Source of the DNA: Yamagishiella unicocca
Lineage: Eukaryota > Chlorophyta > Chlorophyceae > Chlamydomonadales > Volvocaceae
Length of the DNA: 64,000 nt
NCBI GenBank assembly: GCA_003116995.1
Contig: BDSL01000006.1
Location: forward strand, 62,001-126,000
Direction of reading: 5' to 3'
Each line of letters opens with the position of its first letter. Positions within the stretch are counted from its first letter, which is position 1. The notes below the pieces were generated by a model, which saw nothing but the letters and a program-made list of their open reading frames with translations, was not told the origin of the DNA and did no database searches. Below, piece by piece: positions 23,181-35,558 of this stretch. Both the position numbers and the translations under genes were made by a program.

Positions 23181-24822
23181 TCTAATTGTTTCATTATGCG
23201 TCATGTACAAAACTCCATTTTTAGAGGGTGGCTGCAGCACCGCCCGCCCTTTTGAGTGGGACCTCGCATCCCCGATATCGGGCACGCCAACCTGACTCTC
23301 GGCTTGCTATTTACATTTGTAGGTAGGAGCCGCTGCCTACAACATTTGCGGTGAGAATTTCCTGGTCCTTACATGGCGCGAAGTCAAGGACCCGGTCCAT
23401 TCCACTTGTGCACAAAGGCGCCAGATGTATATATTTATTTTGGCGACATTAAAGGACTTTCTAGGGGTCGCAAGTCAACTTTGGGACAATTCAGGCCTTC
23501 CCATCGCCAACGGTCGAGTTGCACGCTGGTTGGTCGCGACGTTGCTGAACGCTCCAGCCGGCTAGGCTGGAACCCGTCTTAATTTCGATGCTTTACCGTA
23601 AGCGAGAATAGTTTCATGGCATACCGCTTTGAACAATGGGAGCGAGACATGTGAGGCACCACGGTGCGCACCACTGCGCACCATGAAACAGAGACACGGC
23701 ACCTAACCAACCCAAGCAACAGACTAGATCCACCATCGCATACCATACACGTCGCATATACAGTCCCCACCGGTACCGTGAAAGGAGGCATGGTGCGATG
23801 CACGGGCAGTCGCACGCTCGCAGCGAATTATTATTATAGCATATATTTATAATAAAAAATTTGACGCGGTACAGTGACCAGGATCAGCTGTCTGCGGGCG
23901 GATCGGCGCTCGTGCATGCTTCCTACGGATACCGCGCACGGAGGCATGGTGCGATGAAATGCAAATGCCCTGGCTCGCTCCGGAACCAATGCCGGTGAAA
24001 GTACGTGCCGGCGCTGAGGCGTGGCACACGCTACAGGTACGTGTTTGGTGTCACTGCCTACACTGTAGGATATAACTGGTGGCCCGTATAGGAGTGTTTC
24101 ATGCAGCTTCTCACTTGATGCACGCGAGAGCGTCTGGTAAAACCGAGAGAGGATACCTAGCGAGCACTGGCCACTAGATCTAGGAAGCCAGCCGGACCGG
24201 CATTCCATCACGGCCTAGGCGACATCATTTGTGACACCCCCTTGTCATTGGCCCCTTCCTGGTTGATTTTGGGCACAATTTGCAAGTTCCCACGCCAAGG
24301 CTTGCACAGCCTGGAATAATCCAGCAGCAAGGCATACTGCTGCAACCTGGGATGCGCCTACCGACCGCCGCTACCGACCATGCATGCTTAGCTGCTGGTT
24401 TCGATACTCCATGCTTGGAAATGGTGAACCCTTTGGCACACATGGGGTATTTCACCCCCACCCACTTCGCCTGACGCAAAAATGTGGCAAATGCGAAGCG
24501 TCGCCATACTTCACTTTCAAGTTCCAAGGTAGCATCGCACATGCTGCCGCCAGCAGGATCCCATATACCCTAAGTTGCATCCTTACGATTATTTCATTTC
24601 CTTCAATGTCCTTCTCCCACGTCCATTCAAATCGGTGCGTCCGTGGCAAGGAAGCCATTGCATCTATCTAAATCGGTCCCGTCTGCCACACACCACACAG
24701 GACCACACACGGCCCAGCCGCCCGCCCGCTAGGCGACTCCCCCACAGCAACAACAGTAATCCGGCCGATCCCTTAAGCCTCGGCCATCTACCCTGCACAT
24801 ACCCCCATTTTTACACTGAATG
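23181..24822. other. Intergenic, no supported gene
   Basis: Between the satellite array and the 3' end of the RWD-RING gene. A short block (GGAGGCATGGTGCGATG) occurs twice, near 23787 and 23940. Otherwise no coding signal or RNA gene is recognised. Confidence 0.5.
24811..24815 (-). terminator. Candidate TGTAA poly(A) signal
   Basis: TGTAA on the minus strand lies 8 bases after the stop codon of the RWD-RING gene. TGTAA is the usual poly(A) signal in volvocine algae. The 3' UTR would be unusually short, so another signal further on may be used. Confidence 0.45.
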
Positions 24823-27800
24823 CTAAAATCCAAGCAAACTGGCGGCGTCGTCAATCTCCCGCTGCCGCGCCTGCTTGCCAGCCCACCGCGCCTCCAACAC
24901 CTGCGGTCATGTACGAAGGTGAACATGAGCGTATCCGTGTATCTATCGGGCCCCTTGCCGCGCTCTATTCCATGCGACCGTTTGGGGCCGAACATCTACC
25001 TTGGTCCCATCCACATACTATAAGCCCAAACATGTCTAGGTAAAACACAATTAACGCAATATCCGGAATGCGTTGGTCTCCGTCGCGAAAACGTTGCTAT
25101 GCTCTGTATAGCGGTATTTGCAGCAGGCATAAGGCCCACGACCGAGTTTCCCCATCCCGGGGTCTTACCTGCGGGTCAGTTACCAGCCGGTGGTGACCGA
25201 TGCGCTCCCCGCAGCTAGGAGCGGGGCACCCGGAGCGGCCGAAAGGCGGGCGGGATAAGTACGCATCGATGCACCTGGTGGGAGGCGAGGCAGACCCGGG
25301 GGCGGGGACCGGAGGACGGAGGGCGACGCGCCGAATGAGTGGTGGTACAGCACGGAGGGCGGGCAGGAGGGCGGATGCTTTAATGCGAGTGACAATCGGG
25401 CGGCAAGATACGTGACGTGGCAATGCATGAGGCTGCCGTCTGGCTGGGTGCCGGATGAAATGGACGGAGCCCGGCTGGGGCGGCAAGAGTCGGCAGATTG
25501 AATCACGTGGATTGCACGGAGGCGTTGAGCACCCGTATACATTGGGGCCCCCGGCCACTTCTGCTCCTGGCGCCTGATGCTGCAAGACTGCGCTCCTGTC
25601 CAGCAAGCGCCCTCCCGATATCATCCGTCCACAGATAGAGCAGTGAGCGCGTGCCCGAAGTGCCACAACCCTAGCTAAACTCACCTCCCGCCCTTCCGCC
25701 CTCCTGTTACGCCTCTCCTCCCCGCCCTCCTATCAGGACGCCCCTCCTACCTGTGGTGCATGAAATGTCCACACGAGGCAAGCCGCAGCAGCTGCATTTC
25801 CGATGGCACGGCGCCCAGCTTGGTCGGGTCAGACGGCAGCAGCCGCTTGGTGCACACAGCGCAGCGCCCGCCGCCCAGCGCTACCACGCAGCGCTCTCGG
25901 AGGTACTGAACCGCGGGCAGCAGGCTGGGGCGGGGCTCGTGGGCCGCGGCGGCGGCGGCGCGGGCGGCCTCGCGAGCCGCAGCGCCCTCCTGGGCGGCGC
26001 CGGCCATGGCGGCGGCCTTGGATTCGCTGTGGGCAGTCATGGTGGGACTGTGACGGCGCGGTGCGGCCGCGCCTCTGCCACCGCCACCACCACCAGTGCC
26101 GGCGCCGGCTCGCGCCACGTCCAACTTTGTAAATGTGGGCTGCGCCTCAGCCAGGCGCCTGACCTGGCGAGCGGTGTTTATTGATGACAATAAATACAAT
26201 TCATAATTTTGAAGGAAGGAGTACATACGCTACGCACGATTTTTGAGGCACGCAGTGCGCTTTATATTACACCAAATTATACAGCTAGTACAGTGGCACC
26301 AAGCTGGCTGTGGCGCGGCCAAAATCGCCTCGCTCGTCGGTGTTTGTGCATGTGCATGCGCTCTCCATCCCTGCTGCGCTACCGCTGCACTCGGCTACGC
26401 ACCCAGTACGCACCCGGACATCCGTCCCGGCCACCCAATCCCTCACGCACCAGGTCTGCCGCCCCCGCCAGCGAGCTGATCTGGAGGTCCGTCGGCAGGT
26501 TACACCCCACCACCTGCAGCTCCACCCCCTCGTCGGGGTAGCGCTCCGGAACCACCGCCCGCAGGTCCAGGTAGTAGCCGCCCTCAGCCAGCAGCAGCTG
26601 CACCACGCCGCTCCGCTCCTTGACGCTGCGGAGCTCGACCGTCCCGCCACTACCGCAGCCGTTACCACCGCCGCTACCGCCGCCACCACCGTCGCCGCCA
26701 CCGGCACTGGTTCTGGCATCATTGGAGCCGTCTCGTGTCCCACCGGGACCACCGCCATGGACACAGAACTCGTGCCCGCTGGCGCCGCCATCGCCTCCGG
26801 CGGCTCCGCCACAGCCGCCGGTGCTGGCAGCGGAGGAAGCTTCAGGCGTCGAGCCCCTGCTCGCTGCAGCCAGGGCCCGCAGCTGCTGCACCTCATCGTA
26901 CGCCGCCGCCAGGCGGTTATGCACCAGATAGTCGCGCAGCCAGTCTACAGCATGCAGCACCTGGCGGCCGCCGATGTGACGGCGGACCTGCGGGGAAGGG
27001 GCGCCGGCGCCGCCCGCCGCAACGCCGTGGTGTGCGGGAAGGCCTGCCCGTTGCCTGTATGTGTTTGAGATGAGAGTGCACGGTGTTAAAACACCATGTC
27101 CCAGACCGTCAACAGCTTTCCGGTGCACGACCCTGGATACGTTTGGACGGTGCTAAGCAGGATGTTGCTTCGTTGCGGCGGTTTCCAACGAAAGAAACCG
27201 CCACACAGAATTACGTTATCATAAGGGTTATGATGTTCGTGCACGTGCACGTGTGGCGCCGCCTGCAGTCGGAAGTTCCCAGCGGGGCCGTCGCCAGCGC
27301 CACTGCATCACTTTGCGCACCTCCGCTTCGATGGCTGCTTGCAGCCTGGCCAGCAGTTCGCTGCTCAACGTGCTCCTCCCGCTGCCGCCGCTACCGCCGC
27401 CCGCGTCCAGTTCAATCGCCAACGAGACGGCCGGGTAGGTGGCGGGGAAGAACGCCTTCAGCAGCACGGTGCGCATGCGGCTGGCGCAAATCACGACCTG
27501 CACGTGGTGGTCGCGGCGGCAAGAATACAGCAAGGAGAGGAGTGTGGGAGTCGCCGTGGACGCTGAAGGAGACGATGGTGGACGGGCTAGACGGCAACAC
27601 GTGGTCTAGGTCGTGGTTTCAGCCGTGATTTGGGTCGGCCGTGAAACCAATCGGCCCTAACACCAAAACAATCCAAGCACTGGGGGGGGGGCGTCAAGCG
27701 GCCACCAGCACCGCTATCGGCGCCACTGCGGCACCAGCGACATCGAAAGTTATGTATCGACGGCCTGCCTGCTCTCCCGTTCGGGCACGGCCTCAGTTCT

Positions 27801-28583
27801 GCCGCCGCGGCCCAAGTCATCCTTGCCATACCTGCACTGACTCGGGCGTACACGATCGCAGCTGCTCCGTTGCCACTCGCGAGCGCACCTCCGTCAGCTC
27901 AGCAGCGATGAAGCGCTCGTCGTGTGGGTCCCGCCCGCTGCTGCCCACCGCCGCCGCCGTCTGCCGCTGCTGCCGCCGCTCTTGCTCCTCCTGCTCGGCG
28001 AGTCGTACCGCGGCCTTATGCGCCAGTGAGCGCGCCTCCGCTGCCTCCAGCTCGCTCAAGTGCTTGGCGGCCCTGGCGAGGGTGCCGCAATATTGAGTTG
28101 GGGGCGCGCAGGTGGGAGGGTCGTAAGGGCAAATCGCTAAGGTGCGGGTGGATTAGAAACTTCGACCCATTTGACCATTTATTGCCAGCTGACGGTGGCT
28201 CAGAGGACAGGCCAGGGGTGAACTTCTTACGAGCCCAGCCACTGTCCATCAAAGGTCTTCGCGTACTTCTATGTTTGTGTCGTCTCCGGAGCATACAGAC
28301 CGGCATCAATATGACTCAGGCCAGACGAGTAAATGAAGGTCATTTGGTGGGATGTGGGGTGGCCGGCAGGGGCTAGGGCATTTTTGTGTTTGCTGCGTCA
28401 GCCGGAGCGTCCTCCTGCGTAGCAGGAGGCGTGGCTTTGCTATTCGACACCTCTGATCGGAACGCACAATCGATGTCATACCGGCGCTCGAGCTTTGCTG
28501 TCTGCGACCTACCTTGCCAGACCCTTAGCGTTTGCCCTGCGCTCCAGCGACGATTCCTCGTCCCAACTCTCATCTTCCGCCAT
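24823..28583 (-). CDS. RWD-RING E3 ubiquitin ligase, RNF25-like
   Basis: Seven exons in one frame of about 540 residues: 28583-28513, 28072-27832, 27497-27321, 26987-26451, 26163-25751, 25274-25169 and 24900-24823. The N-terminus is acidic then coiled (ELEAAEARSLAHKAAVRLA...). An RWD-like domain follows, split over exons 3-4 (VVICASRMRTVLLKAFF with YPAVSLAIEL, then GGYYLDLRAVVPERYPDEG), interrupted by a long Gly/Ser insert. A RING of C3H2C3 type occupies residues about 443-501: CAVC, then CGHFMHHRC, then GCPAPSC. The final exon (WAGKQARQREIDDAASLLGF, stop) resembles the helical tail of RNF25/AO7. Expected role: RING-dependent ubiquitin transfer with the RWD as a protein-interaction domain. 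The start ATG (MAEDESWDEES) precedes a GTAGGT donor and the reading frame stays open across all junctions. Confidence 0.9.
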
Positions 28584-29026
28584 GGCTTCGACCTAAATTC
28601 CAGGAGCGAGCCTTCAGAACCTTAAGCCTTGATCCAATCAGCCGTTTAGGCCTACCGGTACTTTGTACCCTTTCCGAAACACGGCATGATAACTATCGAT
28701 TACAGATGCCCGCACGGATTATACTGATATCGAGTAAAGTGATTGCACGATTAGAAAAACGAGTAATGTCAGTGTTTGCAAGCTGATGGGTGATGGCCAG
28801 AACCGTACGGCAGCAGTTTCACTTGTTAACCCGGAGGCCAAATTTTACCTGAACTGGTGCAATAATAGAAGGGCCGAGTTGTTGGCTGTGGTATCAAACG
28901 AAGCCCTGCGGCGCGAGGCTGCATATGAGAGCAGAAGGCTCAGCTAGGCAGTGATCGCGCCAGACAGCTGGCCTATACAGATTTAGGTATACACCAGGCG
29001 TTTCCTGTCATTGACTTGGCCTGGCC
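28584..29026. promoter_or_regulatory. Divergent intergenic region, RWD-RING and RNase II/R genes
   Basis: 443 bp separate the two outward-facing start codons, so both 5' UTRs and promoters must lie here. The sequence is more AT-rich than its flanks. No confident TATA box or binding site is called. Confidence 0.6.
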
Positions 29027-32000
29027 ATGTCTCGCGCAACCGCACCCCCTGTCGCTGCCTTTGCGCCGGACCCGCCATCGCTGCGGGCACCTAGCCGCGG
29101 CCGCAGAGCTCAGCACCAGCATGTACCCTTCCGCTCGTATGGATTCCATGCTGGCGCCCTGCGCAGCGCCCCTCAGTCAGCCGGGACGCGCCACCCGACT
29201 CATGCACGCGGGGCGGGCACAGCTCATCACGCGCAGCCCGGCAGTGCCGGCAAGTCAGCGCGAGGGTCCGGTACCGTCTCCATGCACGGCTGGCATATGG
29301 CTGGGCCCGAAACCGCAGGCGGCAGGGGGCCCACGCCGGCCAGCAGCGACGCCGGCTCTCGCCCCACGGGCGCAGGGCGGCACCAGGTAGTGGCTGGGGC
29401 CGCTGCAGCTGGGTCCCACGCCCATAACCGCCACGTCGCAGCTGCAGCTTTTAACGCCATCGGCTTGAGCTCCGCCAGGGGCTACCAACAGCAGCAACAG
29501 CAACACTACCACCGGCAGCACTGTACCTCCCACCAGCACCATTACATGGCACTGGCTCGCTCCCTGCACGCCGCGCGCTTGGAGTGGGCTGCGGATGCCC
29601 GACACAGGTAAGACCGCGGCGGCGATGGAAGCGGCGGGAGGGGATAGTAGTCGCATTGGGCGGCTGCAGCGCGAGGGAGCGGGCAGCGACGGCTAGCGCC
29701 GGCAGACCCGGATGCAGCTCTAGTGAACTGGGTTGCTGCGCCGCCCTGCCGCTCCCACCCCACCCGCAGACTGCAAGCTGTCAAGACGTCCGGTGCTACG
29801 GCGTCTGGATCGGGCTCGTCAGGTACATTGCAGGTGGGCTGCCCGCTTGGACTTGAAACACTGGCGGCGACAGTGGCCACCGATTGTCGGTACACCGGTT
29901 TGTTGGCGGCAGCGCAGCGCATTGCTGCAGCTTTCACGTCGTCACGCCGGGTTACCCATATTGCCCTGCGCTGACCGCTGACCTGCTCAGGTCGGGTCCT
30001 TGGTGGAGTTTGAGAAGAATGACCGGGGCATCCTGGCCGTTGTGGCGGCGCCCGACGGCAAGAAGAACTGGTTCGTGGTGGACCAGGTGGGGTGGGGCGG
30101 AGCTGGGTTTGGGACCGGCGACGTGTCCAGAGGTGTTTCGGCAGCGGCTGGGTAGAGTCACGGCTTGATCAGGTTGTACGAGCACGCGGGCTTGGTGTGA
30201 AGTCGCTGCCACCTGGTGCTCTCTGCACTGGGGCTGCGGTGTGCTTGTGGCCAACGCGCTGCCCTCCGCCGCACCAGCCGCCAGTACGGCCCCAACTGAT
30301 AACGGCCCTGGCCCAAATCCCGCCCTGCCTCGAGCAGTCGGGCCGGCGGCAGTCCATCGCGCCCAAGCAGGTGCAGCTGCTGCTGCCCGGTGCCGGCTAC
30401 ACGGCGGCGGACGTGACGTCGTTCTCGGCGGCCGCGGAGAGTGCGGACATGTCGCTGCTGGAGATCGTGTGGGAGATAGCCCGTGAGAGCGGGGCGGGGG
30501 GCAGAAGGAGGGGGACTGGGGCGGTGGGAACTGGTCTAGATACGGTAGTCTTGGGGCACAGACCGGCATGCGAATGCCAGATCTCCAAGCTTCATTATGA
30601 CCGGGCCGCCAACAGCGTCGTAAGGCTGCTGATGGCTGTCCCCCGCCTCACTTCCAGCCCCTCCCGCCGCTGCTGGCCGCAGTGGAGGGCGGCGGCGCCC
30701 TGCAGCTGCAGGAGCTGGCCGCACTGCTGTTTGACGACACGACGCCTAGAACCCTGTACGTCACGTACCGCATGATGCAGCGGGACACCCTCTACTTCAA
30801 GCAGGTGAGCACCACCCCGCCCAGCCTGCCTGCGGTGCATATCCAGTGCAATCACGGACACGGCCAGGCGCCCGTCACTGGTCGGTTGGACAGAGCACTT
30901 GGGATGTTCCTTACAAGTATCATGCCGCACGTGCTGTGCACTTTCCACTGTGCGCTGGGCCTTACGCCGAATGCCTTTGTACATAGAGTGCCGTGTTTCA
31001 CCGTCGCGTTTGTGGGTGTGGAAACCCCTCCCTGCCTGGGCCCCGCCCCCGCACCTCCCCTCCAGACCCTCCGGGGCGGCGCCACGTCGTACATGCCGCG
31101 CTCGTCGGACGATGTGGCGGCACTGCGGAGGCAGCAGGAGGAGGCTGAGGCGGCGCGGCTGGCGGCGGAGTCGTGGAAAGCGGCGGTGGCTGCTGCCAAG
31201 GGCGCCAAGACGCGCGCACAGCAGCCGACTGCGGCCGAGTGGAGGTCGGGACCCTTCGCGCACCGCATCGCCGCAGTGCAGGTGGGTGGGTTGGTGGGTT
31301 GGTGGCTGGCTGGCTGGCTGGCTGACTGGCTGGCCGGGTGGTGGGCCCCCAGAGGAAGACCTTTCCGCATCGCGCCTAATCCCCATCTCAATCCTATCCA
31401 AATTCCCCAATGGTAAGTCGTCTGTACCGAACTCGCCGTTCCCCTTATGCTATCGGCCGGATACTGCGGGAGGGGGTTCTCGCTCCTCGGCCTGGCACAC
31501 CGCCGCAACCGGGTTGCCCCCAGATCCCTCCACGCCCCGCCCGCCCCCCTCGCCCAGGCGGTGGCGCTGTCCTCGCGCACCGACGACGTGACCATGCAGC
31601 TGGCGCTGTCCTCGCTGCAGCTGGCGGGCGCCGGCAGCCGGGCCGAGCCTGAGGCGGCCGCGGGGCTGCTCATTGACATCGGGGTCTTCCGCCGCCACGA
31701 GCCGCTGCATCTGCTGCGGCGAGGGCTGGAGCTGCAGCCGCCAGAGGACCAGGAGCGAAGTGCGCAGGTGCGGGCAGGCGGCTGGACCGGAGCGCGCATG
31801 TGGGGGTGCCGGCGAGGCCTCTTGCGCCCCCGGCTGAGGTCACGAGCAGAGGCGGTCGTAGACGATCTGCTGAGCCTAGGGCTGGGGCAGAGGCTGGGGC
31901 TGCAGCGCCCTCGTCCCACTTACGGCATACCCCCTCCATTATTTTCGCAACCCAATCCAACTCGACCGAACCCAAATCCAACTCATCGCGTGAGACGTGC

Positions 32001-34621
32001 AGCCTCCTTGTATGTGCCCAGCACGTCTTTATTGGCGTTATCTTTCCTTTTCTTTTCTCCCCCCTTCGGTTCTTCCACGAGCGCGTAATGTGTGTTTCTG
32101 CTGTCGCCATTTCCTCCCCCTCCGGGCCCAGGCGATGCTGGCGTCTCCGCCGCCTGACCCCGACGCCGCCACCCGGGAGGACCTGACCCACCTGCACGTC
32201 TTCACTGTCGATGACGCCTCCACCACCGAGGTCGACGACGGGCTGTCCGTGGAGCAGCTGCCGGGCGGCGCCGGCGTCAGGATCTGGATCCACGTCGCGG
32301 ACCCGACGCGCTGGATCCAGCCCGGATCCAGCTTGGATCTCGCTGGCCGCGAGCGAATCCGGACGCTGTACCTGCCCTGGGGCGCTGTACCGATGTTTCC
32401 GCGGGCGCTGGCGGAGGGGCCGTTCAGCCTGCGAGAGGGGCAGGTGGGTGGCGCGAGAGGGGCAGCGCGAGGTCAGTGTTGAGCTGCTTGCAGCTGGCAT
32501 TGGTCTGGGTTTTGTCCGCTGGCCTGGCGGTGACAGCAGTCAGACGCCCCATGGCTTCGAGGTGATGCTGGGCAGGCAGGGGCAATTTTCATCGTGAACC
32601 ACTAGGGCCACAACGTCCTCCCTCCCACATCCATCTTTCACTCCATGCGTCGGCTCACGGGTTTCCTCTGAATCCCCACCTCTCCCTTCCCCGTCTTCGC
32701 AGGTGTGTGACGCGATGAGTGTGGGGGTGGTTCTGGGCCGCGATGGCTCCGTGACGCAACCTCGGCTGGTGCCCAGCCGCGTGCGGGTCAGCCACAAGCT
32801 CACGTACGACCAGGCGGACAGCGTGCTGGCGGCGGAGGGGGAGGCCGTGGCCGCCGGGGGGCCAGTGCTGGACGCGGAGGCGGCCGCTGAGCTGCGGGAG
32901 CTGCAGCGGGCGGCGCTGGCGAGGTGAGCGGTCGATTGTGGCACTTAGCAGCAGCGATAGTGGTTGGTTGGTTGGCTTGGGTTTCTTGCTGGCCGCAGTC
33001 GCGCCGTAGGGATGCGTAAGTATGATGAGGGGGTTGCGTCAGGCGTAAACCCTACATCGGTCGCTGGTTGTAAGGCCTGCAGGAGGCGGGCAACGACGCC
33101 GATCCACAGTGGCTGGACCCACACGCTCACAGCCGCAGCATTTGCGTGAGTCGCCCGACCCCTCTGCCCCTGCTATATCTCTCCTCCCTCGGCCACCTCT
33201 GCAAACTGCGCAGGCGCGCCTATCGCGAGTCTCGCGGCTGCATCGAGATCCCGCTTCCCGAGGCCAGGATCCAGTTGCCGGCCGACCACCTGGACCGGGC
33301 CCGCCCCGCTGTCAGCATCACCCGCATCAGCCAGTGGGAGAGCGTTAGCCGGACGTTGGTGGCGGAGATGATGATTCTGGCGGGGGAGGCGATCGGAGCC
33401 ATAGGTGGGTGGGGATGGGTGGTTGCGACGGGAATGCGTCGGCCGTTGGTACACGGTATCACATCGCCTCGCTCCATGATATTCCCGAGCACGCTCCGAT
33501 GTTACGGTAAACAGAAAGGGAGGTGAGCGGGCTTGATAAGGGTCGGACGGGAATGAAGAGGCGGTGGGTTGCAAGGCTAGGCCTTGTTGAGGCACGCGTT
33601 TAGACACGGAGCTTGCCCGGCAAACGAAGCTGCTGGAAGCTAGCTAGCTAGCTAGCTAGCTCCAAAGCCTCCTCCATCAACTCACCCTTCGGCTCCCTTC
33701 CTCACCCTCCGCCGCCTCCGTAGGCGCCGAAGCCGCACTGCCGCTGCCGTATCGCGGCCAGGACGCCCCTGACCTGCCGCCCCGCCGCGTGCTCGACGCG
33801 CTGCCCGAGGGTCCCTGCCGCGGCTTCGCGCTCAAACGCTGCATGACCCGGTCCAACGTGGGCGCGGAGCCGCAGCGCCACGCCTCCCTGGCTCTGGACG
33901 CGTACGTGCAGTTCACGTCGCCCATCCGGCGCTATGGCGACGTCATCGCGCACTTCAACCTCAAGGCCTGGCTACGGGGCGAGCCGCTGCCCTTCAGCGC
34001 CGCGCAGATCGACTCCCTCATGGCCTCGATGGGAGAGGCCGGCCGGGAGCTGGGCGTGGCGGAGAGGGAGGGCGACAGCTACTGGGTGGCGGGTAAGGCC
34101 GGGGAGGGGAGGGGAGCCGGAGGTGCTGCGGGGACAAGGGATTTGCGCGCAGGACGAGCTCGGGTTTCCCCTAGCGAGGGATACGGGATAAAACGTGTAT
34201 TGGACGTGGGTCGGATGCCCTGTCTTTCCCAAACCCTATCCTATGCATGTGGCCCTCAGAGTACCTGCGTCTCAACTGGGGTGCCGAATACCCTGCCATG
34301 GTGCTGGGCTGGCAGCGCGAGGACCTGCAGCTGGTGGCGTTTCTGCTGGAGGAACAGGGGCTGGAGGTGGTGTCGCGAGTGCCGGCCGGCACCGCCTTTG
34401 CGCCCGGAGACCGCTGCGTGCTGGTCCCGAGCGAGGCGAACCCTGCCACCGGCTTCTACCGCTTCTACATCGCCGGCTGGACGTCCGGGCACGCATCCGG
34501 GGACGACGGCAGCGACGGCGAGGAGGACGGCGAGGTGGTGGGGGAGAAGGAGGAGGAGGGCGAGGCGGCGGCGCAGGAGGAGGGAGAGGTGGACGGGGAG
34601 GAGGAGAAGGAGGGGGCGTGA
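29027..34621 (+). CDS. RNR1: RNase II/R family exoribonuclease (RNB domain), probably organellar
   Basis: A 3'-5' exoribonuclease for RNA maturation and decay. Twelve exons give about 962 residues: 29027-29607, 29770-29833, 29991-30086, 30338-30482, 30683-30804, 31066-31281, 31558-31767, 32132-32443, 32703-32923, 33214-33404, 33724-34092 and 34260-34621. The first 190 residues are Arg/Ala/Ser/His-rich and poor in acids, as in an organelle transit peptide. Exon 3 has the plant RNR1 segment GSLVEFEKNDRGILAVV with PDGKKNW. Exon 8 carries the RNB catalytic block: DDASTTEVDDGLSVE, RIWIHVADPTRW and YLPWGAVPMFP. Exon 11 has the late RNB motif YVQFTSPIRRYGDVIAHFNL. The tail is S1-like, then strongly acidic (Glu/Asp/Gly). 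Intron 10 contains an (AGCT)n run at 33640-33662, and intron 6 a GGCT-rich stretch. Plastid versus mitochondrial targeting cannot be decided by eye. Confidence 0.93.
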
Positions 34622-35558
34622 GTCACATCCTGGCGTGCGGGGGCAGGGTGGGGCCATTCGATTTTAAGGGACCAGAGGACCGTGGGGGACTGAAGGGGTG
34701 GGGGAGTGTCATGTGCGTGGGAATGATGTCTCGACGTGTTTGCGCCGGTGGGTTGTGTGGACAGCGGTTACCTTCGGCATAGCCAGGTCCGACTGAAGCG
34801 CGCGCTCATGGGTCGTTTCTGCATTTGTTTTTGCGATCTAGATGCAGCCGTACTTGCGCGCTTGGACGAACCCGGGTTTCCGTGCTGGTTGTTTGCGCGC
34901 TCCTCGTGATGCGGAGATATGATGGCAGGCGTGCGATGCAAGGCGTCGCGCAAAGTGTATTTTCTTAGGGTGCGAGCTTTCAGAACCGAGCCGATTGCGG
35001 TGCTCGGTCTTGGCGCCTGGGAACATGGCATTAAGGTAGTGCGTCTGCCGGCGAATCAGTATACTCGGTGAAAATTCAGCCAGCTTTTTCGCTGCAGGTC
35101 ACCGGGGAGCAAGGTTTACGGTGAAAGCTAATTTAGCTTGGAATGCTGGCGCCGTTTTGAAGTCTTGCTGGCCACTGCGGGTAGCTGGGTCACCAGGCCG
35201 TGGTGCCTGCACACCATCCGATGTGTGCCATCAGCAACCGCCCTCTGGGCCTGAGCCTGCTAAAACAAAAAAGTAGCGTGCCCCTAGAAATCACTTGAGG
35301 GTTGTCCCCGTAGCTAACGTTTCCCTCCTAGGAAAAGAAGCGGAGGTGTCTGCATGGGTGCCTGTGTGGGTGGGTGGCTGGATGGGTGCCTGGGTACGAA
35401 GGTACGTACAGGAGCACATGGAACCCAGCTACGGGACTCCCCGAGCTGGTTGCGGCTCGGGGCCTTGCGGTCTTAGCCCACCCCAAGCTCGTGGCCAAGC
35501 AAGAGGCTCCGGACAGTGAGGGGCTTCGGCCCACAATTAAGGGATGTTAGGCATTAGG
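34622..35558. other. Intergenic, with a short direct repeat near the LINE
   Basis: No gene is seen. An 18-bp sequence, GAGGGGCTTCGGCCCACA, occurs at about 35519 and again at about 35566, flanking the end of the LINE reading frame. It is too far from the poly(A) tract to be a simple target-site duplication. Confidence 0.5.

Noticed and set aside
21991..23295. Frames of about 370-380 codons on both strands over the 57-bp array
   Set aside because: They arise because the unit is a multiple of three and lacks stops. The peptide is a perfect 19-residue repeat on both strands, with no domain or splice context.
27641..28096. Plus-strand frame of 151 codons
   Set aside because: It is the shadow of RWD-RING exon 2 on the minus strand, which has matching splice sites and frame.
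30614..30682. Alternative RNase II/R exon start at the CAG before 30652
   Set aside because: Its phase does not fit exon 4, which ends one base into a codon; the acceptor at 30681-30682 restores the frame.
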